Shown here: positions 1-12,085 of the stretch, piece by piece
Position numbering within the stretch: position 1 is the first letter of the stretch
Layout of the letters: each line of letters begins with the position of its first letter
Assembly: GCA_012934845.2 (NCBI GenBank)
Contig: WNNJ02001257.1
Coordinates: 124,001 to 188,000, forward strand
DNA from: Pomphorhynchus laevis
Taxonomy: Eukaryota > Acanthocephala > Palaeacanthocephala > Echinorhynchida > Pomphorhynchidae
DNA length: 64,000 bases
Reading direction: 5' to 3'
Notes under the pieces: generated by a model
The model's input: only the letters and a program-made list of their open reading frames with translations
Told to the model about the DNA's origin: nothing
Databases searched by the model: none
Made by a program: the position numbers and the translations under genes

Positions 1-418
1 AAATGTATATTAATTTTGTTTTAACATTTAACTTTGTTTTTAAAATTTTAATTATTTTATACAAATATTTGAAATTATTTATGTATTCGTGACGTCTGCA
101 TATGTGGAAGCGAAACGTTTTATTTTTCGGTAAAAAGCATTTAATCAAATTGGTAATATATTAATGTAGGTGATGATAAATGCAGCAATTTTTGGAAAAT
201 AGGTAATACATTTATTTTCCACTTTCTCTCTAGCAAATAGTAAAAGCACAAAAGAAATGTTACTTTATCCTAAAAATTTCAAAATTTTCGCAAAGTTATC
301 TAACACACAAGCAACGAAGTTGGAGAAAGTACGATGCTAGATGTATGCTCAGCTTTAAAAATGTATTCTCATTTATTCTTATTATATAAAATGAAATGCA
401 TTTTAGTTAAATACAAAC
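1..418. other. AT-rich intron, nothing else recognised
   Basis: This is downstream sequence of the decarboxylase gene, probably its next intron. I saw no coding exon or repeat. Confidence 0.5.
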
Positions 419-525
419 TTGCATCAAGTTTTTGAGAAATAGCAATCCCATACGCGACGCTAGATGCATGGCCCATTCCACCTATAACGAGAACGTCTTT
501 ATCGTGACTTTGACCCAGATCTTTT
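419..525 (-). CDS. Phosphonopyruvate decarboxylase exon (GGMGHASS motif)
   Basis: It encodes KDLGQSHDKDVLVIGGMGHA followed by SSVAYGIAISQKL. The likely donor is GTTTGT after base 419, so the 3' border is approximate. No later exon was found between 418 and 1. Confidence 0.82.
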
Positions 526-3500
526 CTAAAATTGCAAATATCTATTTTAAAATAAATGGCAAGAATTTTTGCAACCTGATATTAAATATCTCTCTTGAAA
601 TAAGCCCAGTCGTAGACACCAGTGCATATTTTGATTTCATTTCATCTATTGATTTCAAAATTCTCTTAATAACCGTGGATCGAGTCATTTGGTTATGTTT
701 ATTTGCTTTACTGCTATTCGAATCAGATTGAAGAAAAGTTTCTTTTGGCACAACTAATGCGTACGATTGACGTTCATCGTGCAAGCATTTTTTGGCGATT
801 TGTAAACTCGAAACTAAATCTTTAATATCGGAGGATAAAACACAATGCCGAATTTGCATAGCATCTAAACGGATAGTAAAAATATTTTACCTAAATATTT
901 TATTAAAGAATTTTTACTAAATTATATATTATAATGTATTACGTTAGAGAATGTGAGAGAATATTAGGGAACGTTATATTATAATATAATATAACGTTAT
1001 ATTATAATATTAGAGAACATAACATTAACTTAAATAAACAAATTAATTTTTTTTATTGTTTCCATTGATCCGGAGGTTGATTATAGAAGCAGTACACGGA
1101 CTAGACGTTTCCAAGTATCAGGTTCTGAGTGGCTGACCAGACTTCCCTTTCATATAGTCTTAAGCTTTTCTTGGCGAGATGGAGAGTTTGATCTCGCCAT
1201 TTATACCGAGGTCTGCCTCGGAATCTCCTTCCAGAAAGTTTAATCTAGAACACTTCACAACGAAGACACCCCCTAGCCATCGTCAAAACGTGGCCTAGCT
1301 ACCTCAGCTAACTTCCTTCAACGTAGGGGAGCAGCGACTTTACTCCAAGATTCTCACGAATGACTAAGTTTTGAATTTAATCTCTAAGGCTGGAGCTGGC
1401 CACCCCACGAAGGAACCTCATTTTGGTCGCCTGTACTCGAGATTTAGTTCAATCGGTCATGACCCAAAGTTCATCCCCATAAGTAAAGATAACTAAGAAA
1501 ATTGAGTGATAAATTGAAAGCGTCGCCGGTAAAATTTTATCACCAATTCGTATCGACGATGCTACCTTTTTTCAAGCAGATACACCAAGACAGTTTTGAA
1601 TTTACTAACTTCCATACCGGCCACTTGACATTCCGCAGTAAATCGAACCAGCAAGCATTGTAAATCATCAGTATTTGAGGCTAACAAGACAACGTCGTCT
1701 GCGAAGAGTAAAGATGATCTATTGATGAAACTAAATTAAAGATCAAATTCCGACAATACGGCCCGTCTCGAAATTCTATCCATGTAAAGAAAACGACCAA
1801 GACTTCCTGTCTAAAACATGAACACAACTTGTACTTGGTTCGTACAAAGAGGATATAGATAATTGGATGTAGTGTAGAACTTTGTACTCCCTAAGTACCT
1901 GCCACAACATATCTCTTGGTACCCTCGAACGTTTTCTCCAAATCCACAAAGCATGTGAATTGGTTTAGCGTACTCTCCGTTAAGTTCGAGAATAGTTGAA
2001 ATAGTGAAGAGCTGATCCGTAGTTTTTATAACAGAACGAAAGTTAAATTACTATTCCTGCAACTGTCCCTCGACTATCGGTCTATCCATAGCTCGAGAAA
2101 CCTGACAAATAGCTTACCGAGTAGGCTAAGAAGAGTAATGCCCCTATAATTTGAAGATTATCTTTGATTCCCTTTCTTTATAGATCGGAATCACTACCCC
2201 AGTTTGTCAATCATTAGAAACTTTTCCTGACTTTAGTGCTACGTTGAAGAGTCGTGCTATCTACTTCATATCTTTAACGTCAAGATCCTTTAAAATCTAA
2301 AATCGAATCTCATTAACCCCAGCAGATTTACCATGACGAAGTTTATGAGCAACAGTAATGAGACCTCTGTCAAGGTAATGGGATCTTCCATTAAGTTCGA
2401 AGATTCTTCTTCCACAAGAGAAGGTACCTTATCCGTATTAAGGATACTCTAAAATGCCTTTTCCAAGAACTAAGTATGTCGTCAATATCGGTTAGCAGAT
2501 GCTCATGATTGTCTAAAACAGTCTGAGTAAATTTCTGATTTCCAACACAAAGGGCTTTGATCGTTACCCAGAACATCTTAGAAGCTAACCGATAATTAAG
2601 TTCAAAACGCTAACCAAACTTAACACAATTCGCATTCTTTGACTCAGTAACTGGTAAAGCTATAGCTATCGTGGCATGACAATACCTGTCTACAGCCTCT
2701 ATTGGCCTGCCAAAAAGGTTATCTTATAAGCCACTTTCTTCTATTAAACGGCAGCTTTTACTAATTGTGTCCACCAAGCAGTTCGAGGATTGCCTTCATG
2801 ACAGGCAAGTACAATATTCAAACCCCCACAATATTCAAACCACTGCTCTTCGAAGTAACTCTGTCAAACGAAGTTTTAAATATCGACCATTCTTGTTCAA
2901 TTTCCTTAACATCTTCCCGCAATTGGACAAAGTCCGTCCGGATATAGTTAGTAAATATTCCCTTACAGAAGCATCTTCCAGACGTTCCCAACAAACCCTA
3001 AAACTACATGTAGGTATCCAAGGTATGTATGGTAGCCTATTTTGTCAGCGAATTTTACTAACTTCAAGGCAGTGGTCATTTGACAGCTCATTTCATCTCT
3101 TCACACGTGTGTTGAAGACTTATCGTCGTAAATTAGATGATACGATTACGAAATCAATCATTGATCGTTAACTTGAAGTATCCCGATACCATGTGCATTG
3201 GTGGATGTCTTTATGTTCGAGCATGGTGTTGGTTATCGACAAATTGTTACGAGAACAAATTATTACGGTGAAAGTATACTGCTATTATTCAATCCTAAAA
3301 TTGATTCAATTATATAGTCGACACATGATGTTGGTTTTTAGATCGTGTTGCAACTGGTTCGTGAAGGCATCCGTACACTAGTTTGCAGACACATGCTTAG
3401 GATTAAAGCATGAAGTAGTAAAACATCCTTACATTTCACAGATTAAATGACCAGCTCAGGAAATCTATTTCGAAAAGTGTTAGACCAGTAAGTGGTCTAC

Positions 3501-5814
3501 GAATTCGCAGGAGTTTCGTGCAATTTTTCAACGACTTGCTGGATTCCTTATATACCATCCAAGTATTACAGTATGTTTAAACGTTAGTGCTCAGTGCCAT
3601 CGTCCTGATGATCCACTAAGTCGTAACTTTGGCACATAATGATGTTGATATTTAGATCGTGTTGAAACCGGTTCGTGACGATATTCGTACACCAATTTGC
3701 CGACACACGTTTAGTACACCAGTTTGCAGACACACGTTTAGGATTAAAGCATAGAGAAGTATTTTTAATAAATTAAAACGCATTAATTAAAATTTGACAA
3801 AGTTTTGTAAATACATTTTTTAACTTTAAAATTATAACCTAAAGTCGCTAAAGTAGATTCTCCTTGAAATATATGTTGAGGTTCGTCTTTAATTCCAGGC
3901 TTTCCACGCCATCCGATTAACAAGAGTATTGGAATATTCCATATTTTACGATTCGCCAACGAATTAAGAGGATTTACAATGTTGCCAATTCCTGAATTCT
4001 GTGCAAATACAAATATCTTAAAGTGCATTAAAATATAAAAATAAATATTTTTAGTATCAATATTTTGTTAAAAATCTTATTTACAATAAAATTTAACTAA
4101 AAAATTATAAATAAAACTAAACTTTTACGAAGACAACTTTTTATAAATGCAAAAAAATGTGCAAAAAAATGAATATATCGAATATACAATAAAGTATATC
4201 AATAGTTATAAGCCAATCAGGCAATATATGAAATATTGGTGCGATATTTCATAGAAAGAAAACAAGCTTAGTGTTTCCCTATATGATTTATATAGTAAAT
4301 GATTTAATAAATATATTTCCAATATATAATGTATATTATATTTAAGATATATTTAATATATATAAAATAAATTAATGTATATTATATCCAACAGATAATA
4401 TTATCTGTTACTATTATTAGTTAATATTATAGACGCTTCAAATTGTTTAACGAGTGCAACACCTGCCCTGGAAATATTTTAAATTTTTAAGATCTTATAA
4501 ACGTTGTTTTGCAAGATTCATTAAATCTTATAAATTATTCTAATTTGAAATATTCCACTATAATTCAAGCATTAGTGACAGTTCAGCATATTGCCGTGAA
4601 TTGTATGAGTTGGCTCACATTTAACAATACAGTTTTATAATTCAATAATTCCCTTTTTCAAAATCAATTAATGTTACTTTAATTACCTGAAGATAAACAA
4701 GGGGGATTGTTTTGGTTGATAAATAATTACCAATAGCCAATCCTACCGAATTGCCTTCATTCGCAGCGATAACGTGCTGATCCTTCGGTAAATTACGATC
4801 AACATAAAGAGCAAATTCTAAAATTTAAAGAATTGAATATTTTTTAATTTGATAATTTGATATAAATGAATTAGGGATACAATTCGTGATATAATTCGTG
4901 ATATGAGAATTCGTGATAATAAATTAATATCAAGTCATTAATTTGGATATGCTAGTATATTTTGATCAATAATTGCATTATCCGGTACTTTTATATTTTC
5001 TCCGTTCATATTTTATCAACGATAGTGCTTTTCCGATGCGTACTTTATATTTTACCAACGGCAGTGCTCTACCAATGATAGAGCTCATCTCTTGGAAGAG
5101 GTCATTGCTGTCGTTAAAAAACTTTGTAATGACAAGGCTTTTAGATTATATGAGATTCTACCGGAAGCTTTAAAGTCTCTCGACGCTGTAGGCATGAAGT
5201 GGCTAACACGGACCTTGCATTAAAGTCAGGCAAGGTCACTAGTGAGTGGCGAACTGGGGTAGTGGTACCGATCTTTAAGAACGGTAACCAAAGAGTGTGC
5301 TTTAATTATCGGGACATCACTAGAATGGTTATGATGTGGATCACATCACAACTTAGCTTTTGATAGCTTCTTCGTCCCTTTCAATTTTTATAATCGATTT
5401 TTTTTATTTTTAAGTGCCAATTTTTATGGATTCTGGACGACGATTCGATAATCAGAACATTTCATATTTTCTGAAAACGTGTTTTCATAAAACACGTTAA
5501 CCTGTTACTCCATTAATTATTAATTTTATAAGTTTGAGTTTCACCATTCCATTCCCTTTTTCATTTTATTACAATTATTCCTCATACATCAAAGTATAGA
5601 AGTTAATACAGTGAGGAAGACGATAAAGTTAAAAAAAATTAAATCAAAGTGCATATTTATGTCGATGTTTTTGGAGTATTTTTATGGAATCATCAATAAT
5701 TCTTTTACCTTTCAATAAAGAATCAGGAACTCCTGTGAAAAACTTGACACCGATAATTTCTTGGATGTGCTGTACAAATATCTTTGGACTAAGACCGGTT
5801 CTATTAGTAAGGTG
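419..5814 (-). CDS. Phosphonopyruvate decarboxylase, spliced, partial (C-terminus off the left edge)
   Basis: A TPP-dependent enzyme that decarboxylates phosphonopyruvate to phosphonoacetaldehyde, the step after PEP mutase in 2-aminoethylphosphonate synthesis. Five exons (5814-5709, 4817-4687, 3998-3839, 864-576, 525-about 419) have GT/AG borders and matching phases throughout. Family landmarks appear in order: FFTGVPDSLLK, then NEGNSVGLAIG with the Glu expected to contact TPP, NSGIGNIVNP, GWRGKPGIKDEPQH, a VVPKETF strand, STTGLISREIF, and GGMGHASSVAYGIA. The pieces give about 264 residues of a family usually near 380. The GDG metal-binding segment should lie left of base 1. The start codon was not found: the exon at 5814 opens after an acceptor, so at least one 5' exon is missing. 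Intron 3 is about 3 kb and carries an RTE-type LINE relic, while intron 4 is only 50 bp. I see no disabling change in the exons read. Family assignment is confident; activity is inferred. Confidence 0.88.
576..864 (-). CDS. Phosphonopyruvate decarboxylase exon (linker and SREIF)
   Basis: This 289-bp exon encodes a segment with VLSSDIKDLVSS, YALVVPKETF, TRSTVIKRIL and STTGLISREIFNI. It is followed by a 50-bp intron (575-526, GTTGCA...TTTTAG). The phase on both sides agrees with its neighbours. Confidence 0.88.
1080..3130 (-). mobile_element. Degenerate RTE-type LINE relic in decarboxylase intron 3
   Basis: The minus-strand reading matches the copy at 62.5-64 kb over most of its length. Shared stretches include the segments near 1300-1370 and 2540-2800 (for example an SWKRHF segment around 2450). 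Many stops and indels break the reverse transcriptase frame, so it is dead. It lies antisense to nothing and in the same direction as the host gene. The longer plus-strand frames over it are antisense noise. Confidence 0.7.
3320..3755 (+). repeat. Direct repeat of about 90 bp (two copies)
   Basis: The segment around 3328-3415 (TTTAGATCGTGTTG... then AGGATTAAAGCAT) recurs at 3642-3755. The second copy has an internal duplication of a ~27-bp piece containing GCAGACACACGTTTA. I do not recognise the family. Confidence 0.6.
3839..3998 (-). CDS. Phosphonopyruvate decarboxylase exon (GWRG motif)
   Basis: This 160-bp exon starts after TTTGCACAG with NSGIGNIVNPLNSLA and contains GWRGKPGIKDEPQHIFQG. 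It ends ACTTTAG before GTTATA, leaving one base that joins AT of the next exon (Asp). Reading straight through the donor gives a spurious 81-aa frame. Confidence 0.9.
4687..4817 (-). CDS. Phosphonopyruvate decarboxylase exon (TPP-site Glu)
   Basis: This 131-bp exon encodes EFALYVDRNLPKDQHVIAAN followed by EGNSVGLAIGNYL and ends VYLQ before GTAATT. It holds the conserved NEGN motif. The exit phase 0 matches the next exon. Confidence 0.9.
5060..5340 (+). mobile_element. RTE-type LINE fragment in decarboxylase intron 1
   Basis: On the plus strand the broken translation contains EVIAVVKKLCNDKA, then LPEALKSLDAVGMKWLTRT, then SEWRTGVVVPIFKNG followed by NYRDIT. This is the segment just before the RT fingers of RTE/Rex3-like LINEs. 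It is short and truncated at both ends. Confidence 0.72.
5709..5814 (-). CDS. Phosphonopyruvate decarboxylase exon (N-terminal part)
   Basis: This 106-bp exon follows a TTTTAG acceptor and ends before GTAAAA. It encodes SPKIFVQHIQEI followed by FFTGVPDSLLK, the family's N-terminal signature. It ends in phase 1; the leftover G joins AA of the next exon to make Glu. Confidence 0.88.
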
Positions 5815-7690
5815 CTAAAATATACTTAATATTTTTTATTGATAGTTTTTTTTCACATTTTTGTAAATAATTTGATTTTTTAATAGCCGAAAAATGTTGA
5901 AGCAAGTAAAATAATTGTTTTTAAAGGTTCCATATGACACGCGTTAACTTTTTTAAATTACTGGTTATGAACAACGAAAAACTAGTGGTTTGGAAATACT
6001 GGCTTTTAATTGAAAATAAAATAGTCTTTTGCTTAAAAGTGTAATCTCATTATTAATGAATTATTTTAAAAGTAATAGTTAATATTAATATTTATAAAAA
6101 GATAATTAATATTTTAAAACATTGAGCTTGAGGAAAAACAAACTAATTTAACAAGAATAATATTAATATATTATATTTAAATACTTTATGTATTTAATAT
6201 ATTTTATACAAATTAAAGTATATGCTTTGTTAATAATTTATACTAATTTAATATTATTAATATTAATTAATATTTAATATTAATTAATAATATTATATAA
6301 TATTAATATTAATGAATATTATATAATATTAATATTAATATAATATTAATTAATAATATTATTTTAATATTATAATATTATATATTAGTATAATATTATA
6401 ATACTATATGATATTAATATTAATTAATATTATTTAATATTAATTAATATTATTGAAAGTAAACACTCGAGCTTTTTCTTCAATTAATTAAATGAATATA
6501 TGTCTATTGACTTTAATTCGGTTCATTGAAGACTCATTATATATAATTAAATGAAAACGTTTTCATATATGTTTTCATATATATAATGTATTAAGATCAA
6601 CTTAATACATTGTTTTTCTTTTTAAAGAAAAACACGATTGCCAATCGTGTTTATAATTTAGTTATCTTCTGATATTCTTAAAAGAATTTGTTGAATCATT
6701 TAATTATTTAAACTGTTAATTAAATGAAAACACATAACTAAAATATCAAGTAATTAGTTATTCATTATTTCCACATTTTGTGAACGAAAAATGTAAGGTT
6801 CATAAGCCTTACAATCTAATTTATAACATTTTGCAATAATGTATTTTTAAATTTAAATAAGAAGGCCAAAGGATAATTAGAAATTTTTGACTGCTATCAT
6901 GATACTTTTGTAAACATAAAATACTCTATTTAAAAACTTTTATTTCAACTTTCAACGATATAACTAAGATAAAAAAAATTTAATTTGCTCGTTTTAGTTA
7001 TTTTTCAAAGTTATTTAATCTTTACAAGAAATTTTATTCTTTATTATAAAAAGATTAATAAAAATTAATATTTCAATTATTAAAATATTGCTTCACCTTA
7101 TGGCTTCTTCAGTGAACGTAAACGCATGCAACTTTTTTCTCATACTGAGCGGAAGAAAGACATATCATCTCAAGGGACCTCTCACTTTGACGTCTCCTTT
7201 TAGATTAACCATTAGTTGCGCTGCCCAGTTTAATTCCCGACACTGTTTTATCGTCTTTTCTTTGAGGGAATCTTCTATTATAGTGAATTGCAATTTATGA
7301 ACATCATTTCGCACATGTGTTATCGATGATACACCTGGGGCTATTTTATTGATATTTGAGATCGTCACAAATTAATGAGCATGCTCATTTTAATCGCCTT
7401 TTCTCTAATGTATTGTAAGGGCATGCTTTGCATTCTATCAAATAAACTAGGTTGCTCGTTTTGCAGTTTAGCAAACCAGAGACCATGTATTAAGTAGTTT
7501 GTTATTGATACTTTTTGGATTTGTCAATAAAAATCAACAGTTGTTCCGATTCCAACACTCAATTCTTGGTTATAACTACTTACAATTTCAATGTCATTCA
7601 ATAACTTCTCAACAAATTCTTCGTCACAACCAGGTATTTTCTCCATTCAAGAAAGTAAGCTAAGTACTGCTATTTTTCTAACTCACATAC
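5815..7690. other. AT-rich stretch without recognised genes
   Basis: It contains an AT-only microsatellite-like run of TAATATTAAT units at about 6180-6460. A 5' exon of the decarboxylase could lie here, but I could not identify one. Short frames at 7088-7368 on both strands match nothing I know. Confidence 0.5.
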
Positions 7691-8099
7691 TGAGCTGATG
7701 GAACTTCCCCCAGTGAAGAAACTTCATAACCTGATTACCATCAAATTTTCGTCTCCCATGAAGAGACAAAAAATATGTAATGGTTTGTTTCGAAGTTTCA
7801 CCGATTTATACAATTTTAGAGTTTTATTCAACTTGATTAAATATTATGAAGCTGAGGTAAGAGTATCGTTTACCTCCTCAGACATCGCCTATGAGTACAT
7901 AAAGTACTTCAAAAATAATATGTCGTAGTTTGGTTTAATTTATTTTAAATCTATTAAAGCGTCAGTCAAAATAACAAATATTCCTCCTAACCTTGACACA
8001 GACGACTTTCAAACTCTGGAGATGTATCAGATAACAAACATACGTTTTTGAAATTGTGAAAATGGTTTCACCCTACCGATTGCATTCTGCTCCACCTCG

Positions 8100-8645
8100 G
8101 TGGAAAACGCCGAGTGTATCTCAAGATCAGGATGTAATCCATTTCTGGGCCACAATCTCAGATTTTCACTTGTAAGCGCAGATGACCTGACCTACCCACA
8201 CTGTAATAACTGCCACAAGTGGGGACACTGGGAGTCAGGTTGCCACACCCCTCAATCCTGTGGGGTCTGTGGGTTAACATATTCACAACACATGAAGGGG
8301 AAGTGCAACAACAACCCTCACACTGCTCAAATTGTGAGGTGTTGCGACCATTCGGCATGGTCTCGTAAATGCTGTCTCTTCAAAGACTATATGATGAGAC
8401 CCTGCACTCCCTCGATTAACACCACTTCCAACTTCGCAAATGCAAGCAAATCCAACGTCACTGAAGCTAGCAATAAGCTGTCCGACCTGAGCATTATTCG
8501 TTTGATCGATGCGAAAAACCAAGCCTCCTTCAAGAAGATGGAATTCTTGGTTACACATCTATTTAGCATGCTGTGTGGCACGCCACAGGTCTCCACTACT
8601 GCAGCCCCGGATTCAAAGAAAAAAGGCGCATCCGCTTATATCTAG
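8100..8645 (+). pseudogene. LINE ORF1 (gag-like zinc-knuckle protein), C-terminal open part
   Basis: This 181-codon open frame belongs to the LINE at 7.69-11.3 kb. Paired CCHC-type clusters at residues 36-64 bind nucleic acid in this family. The same protein continues upstream in other frames (SFTSSDIAYEYIKYFKNN near 7870; ASVKITNIPPNL near 7970), so the apparent Met start is not the true start. The tail is low in motifs and rich in Ser, Thr and Lys. Confidence 0.7.
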
Positions 8646-10249
8646 CCGTATATCAACCTATTCAAAAAATGGAGATCTTGGAAGGTAGTGGACAGAAATG
8701 AAGATAATGTCCGTGGGCAAATGACTCTCTCTGCTGAGGCTTAAAGTGGGAAGGGCAACCTTTCTGCCTCTGCTTTTAGCTAGGGGAGGGCTTTCCCACT
8801 CCGGTTCACTATGGCAATGGTAAGTAATCAAGAACCGTTTTCACTGAATATCTTTTAGTGGAATTCGGCAAGTGTTCCGCCCTTAGCCTTCTATATGGTA
8901 GAGATGCAGATGTAATAGTTCTTAAGGAGACGCAGTCTATTCATCTCCCCAGGATATTACTCGATTTATTCTTAAGAACATAACATCCCACTTTACCCCG
9001 TATATAACCCATTCTCACTCCTCTTCATCTCAAGTTTTTTAACCCTAGTAAAAAGCTCCTTAAGATCATCCCTCTTACTAAACTATTCTTGTCCATCCCT
9101 ATCTTATCTAGCGATTTCACTTTGTAAGAACGGTAAACATATCAGCATAGCTAATGCCTATATCCGTCCAAGAGAAATTCACAAGAATCGTGACCTCCTG
9201 GATCGTATATTAGGTAGCGGCTATGACATGGTACTTGAAAACTTCAACGACAGAACTGGTAAATGGATTAATGCAGCACTTCGCATAGCCAGGAACGACT
9301 ATCTTATACATAAACCACCATCCCCTACCTTTTATTGCATTACAACTAATTCACTTATCGACATACTACTGTTTCATAGGATGTGGTTGTTAAAACCCAT
9401 CTGTACTTAGCAGTCGCGTCAACAACTTCCCACTTCGCACGACCTACTTCGTCGGAGGTTAGAGGATGATACATTACTTAGAAGGTGGTTCCGCTTTGAT
9501 CCAATTAGAGTGGCCTGCTTCCAGGCTGCTATCCTACTCTTCCCTGTTGTATGTAATTCGAGTCTCACCCGATTTAATTCCTACCTCTATTCGCAAGCTA
9601 CTGCGGTACTTTCGACTACATATAAAGTTCGCTTATACAGTCCCACTCCAACAAAACTCAAGGTCCTAGCCCAAATGCGACACCTTCCTAATATCTCTGC
9701 TTCTGGTAGACAGGCCCTCTCGAATGAATACTGGAGCACTAGATATATATAGACTTAAGCTGAGTATAGATAGGGCGAGCATTACTCGTCTTAACCCTTC
9801 TCAGTCTTCCTTTTTGAAGATATTCAAGAAAGAGAAGTTTGTCTGCTGGAAGGAGAGGGCATTGGGTTGGATAGGTAGTATATGTCTTGCTAAAGTTTTG
9901 GTGGAGTCACTATCCCTACATTACTATAGAGCCACTCAATCTCCCCAACCAATCCCGTCTTGTGGTGACTTCAGGAGCAGGGATCTATATGTTACAGATA
10001 TCCTTTACTCCTGAGGCCATTCTAGGGCTCTCTAAATCCGTCACCCCACTCTTTTCTCGTTTTTGTCGGCTTTTGACAGTTCACAAGAGAAGAGAAGTGG
10101 CCATCACGATGCTTTTAGCCTCACTATTCGATGTAGCCAACATCAACATCAGCCCTAGAATATTTTTACCTAAGAGAAAATCGGTTTCATGTCCCAAAGA
10201 CCTGCGGATCATTTCGATTCAAAATTCCCTCATCTCCATCTAAGAAAAA

Positions 10250-10720
10250 GTGCTTGCGCGTAGAATCCGCGTCCACTTAAGTATGTGTAATTTAATCCCG
10301 CCGAATTTTCATGGATTTGTCGAAAGTCGCTCGGTCCATTCAGCAATAGGTGAAGTGCAACAGTTTTGTCAGGATAACAGTCATCAGCTTGCTGTGGCTG
10401 TTTTACTTGATTTTTCAGCTGCATTTGACCGGATCTCCATCCTCTTCGTTATCTCCTCTCTCAGGTCCCTCGGATTGCCTGCGAAAATTGCTAACAGGGT
10501 GGAGATTCTGTTGTACACCAAGCGGTTCTTCTTTGAATGCGACCCTGATACACGTCAGTTCTACCATATTACAGGTGTACATCAAGGCTCCCCTCTTTCT
10601 CCTATGTTGTACCTTGCTGCCTCCATTGTTCTATTCAATTCATTTAAACGTGGTTAAAATATTGTGGTACTTGCTGATGATACCGCAGCCCTATTTTCTG
10701 GATGCAGGTGCAACGATGTT
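10250..10720 (+). pseudogene. LINE reverse transcriptase core
   Basis: The RT palm of the same element carries FSAAFDR (motif A), HQGSPLSPMLY (motif B) and LADD (motif C). A stop separates motifs B and C, which is one reason the copy is dead. Confidence 0.78.
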
Positions 10721-11337
10721 GTTTCGGACATTATCCGTTTCTTTTTAAGATAAAAAGACCATCTTACCCCTTCCAATATTATTTTAAACTCCAACAAATC
10801 GCAGGTGGTAGTCTTTCATGGCGCCCCTGCCATTAAAAAGAAGCTTAAGAGACTAGCACTCTCTGCACTCTCTTCCATTTTGCAGCCTCAACCACTCCCC
10901 ACCTTCACAAGTCGAGTATAATACCTGGGGTTCACCGTTACGGTGAACTGGTCGGAGAAAGTTGACCTGGATATACTTAAACGTATTCTGAAGAGAGCTA
11001 GGTGGGCTCTATACGGGCCCAGCATCTGTCATTGAATGGGAAACTAGAGTACGCCTTTGGGGGTACTTTGACTATCTCGGGATTAGTCTTCTTTTCCAGA
11101 GGACGTCCGCCAGAGCAAAGACTAAGCTTTCTCAAGCACATTATCTCGAGATTACGAACCGTAGTCCACCTCGACAGGACTCTTAGGAGGGCGAGAGACC
11201 CCGAATAATTCAGTCGGAAGGCGGCGAGCTGGTGCTATCGGGGCTCAGATCTCTCTGAACCTGATGCCGTAGAGTCATTGTGAAGATGTAACGGACAAAG
11301 AGACAAAAACCATCACAGCCATTTCCGTTTGCCAGGT

Positions 11338-11617
11338 GATGCTGCTATTAGCGATAAACACCTGCTTTCACTGTTGTTTGAATTTTTGACACGAATTCGG
11401 CAACTTTTGAAGGTACACAAAACGCGATACAAAGGATGATTTAAAATAGTTTGGAAACAAAGCAAAAATAATAGCCATAATATTTATATATATTCATATT
11501 ATATGAATATATAAAAATATATACATATTTGTATTATAAATATATACATATTTGATATTATATTCATAACATCAAACAACAGTGAAAGCAGCTGGTTATC
11601 GCTAATAACAGTAGCAC
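11338..11617. repeat. Fold-back element with ~45-bp imperfect inverted ends
   Basis: The segment at 11338-11382 (TATTAGCGATAA then CTGCTTTCACTGTTGTTTGA) recurs in inverted orientation at 11570-11617. An AT palindrome-rich core with repeats of ATATACATATTTG lies between. It looks like a MITE or other fold-back repeat; no coding content and no clear target duplication. Confidence 0.55.
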
Positions 11618-11693
11618 TTGTCCAAAGCAAATGTCGACGATCGTTTTGAACTTTTTCATAGGCATGTACATTTTAAAAATTAATTGTAATTTC

Positions 11694-11725
11694 CTGAAGA
11701 TGATAGCAGAAGTTAACGAAATATC
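11694..11725 (+). ncRNA. Hammerhead-like remnant of a Penelope-like element
   Basis: It reads CTGAAGA, then TGATAGCAGAAGTTAAC, then GAAAT, with the same spacing and flanks as the two inverted copies at 30.75-30.84 kb. The first box deviates from the hammerhead CTGANGA rule only in spacing of the following stem. Probably inactive. Confidence 0.35.
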
Positions 11726-12085
11726 AAACAAATTTTCTCCTTCATTTGATCCAGCTCCAATAATTATTTATTAATGGGTCAACTATTTAAAATCACAAAC
11801 TTTTCCAAATCAATCTAGACAACCACATTACGATTCCGCTGTAACGTTTTGTATTTATTAAAACAACATTTATTTTTTAGCTGGAAAATCCTATTATCCT
11901 GGAAAATCTGATCGAAAATTCTGTTTTATAATCCAAATTATTCTGTTTTTCTATAGAAATACAAGTAAATATAATCTATGTATTATATAGAAAAAAGTAT
12001 TATATAACAATTTACAAGTAAATGAATGGATTAAAATTAGAATATAGATTTCAAAAATATGAAGATTAAAATCTCATTGTATTAA

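Larger units (their letters stand above)
7690..11330 (+). mobile_element. Degenerate LINE with zinc-knuckle ORF1, AP endonuclease and RT
   Basis: A non-LTR retrotransposon lies on the plus strand. ORF1 (about 7698-8645) ends in two zinc-knuckle-like clusters, CNNCHKWGHWESGC and CGVCGLTYSQHMKGKC. From about 9130, AP-endonuclease text is visible: IANAYIRP, then an ENFNDR motif standing where GDFNAR is usual, then PSPTFYC. RT motifs follow at 10250-10720: GFVESRSVHSAI, VAVLLDFSAAFDRI, GVHQGSPLSPMLY, and LADDTAALFSG with the catalytic ADD. A stop just before the ADD block and several other frame breaks make it inactive. It resembles the I/Jockey/R1 superfamily, but I cannot fix the clade. Confidence 0.82.

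Noticed and set aside
2765-3171. Plus-strand 134-aa frame
   Set aside because: It is antisense to the RTE-type relic, with no motif and no splice context.
7165-7368. 67-aa minus-strand frame upstream of the LINE
   Set aside because: No recognised motif or splice partner; could be a relic but I cannot support a call.
8158-8596. Three minus-strand frames over LINE ORF1
   Set aside because: Shadows of the plus-strand zinc-knuckle ORF1.
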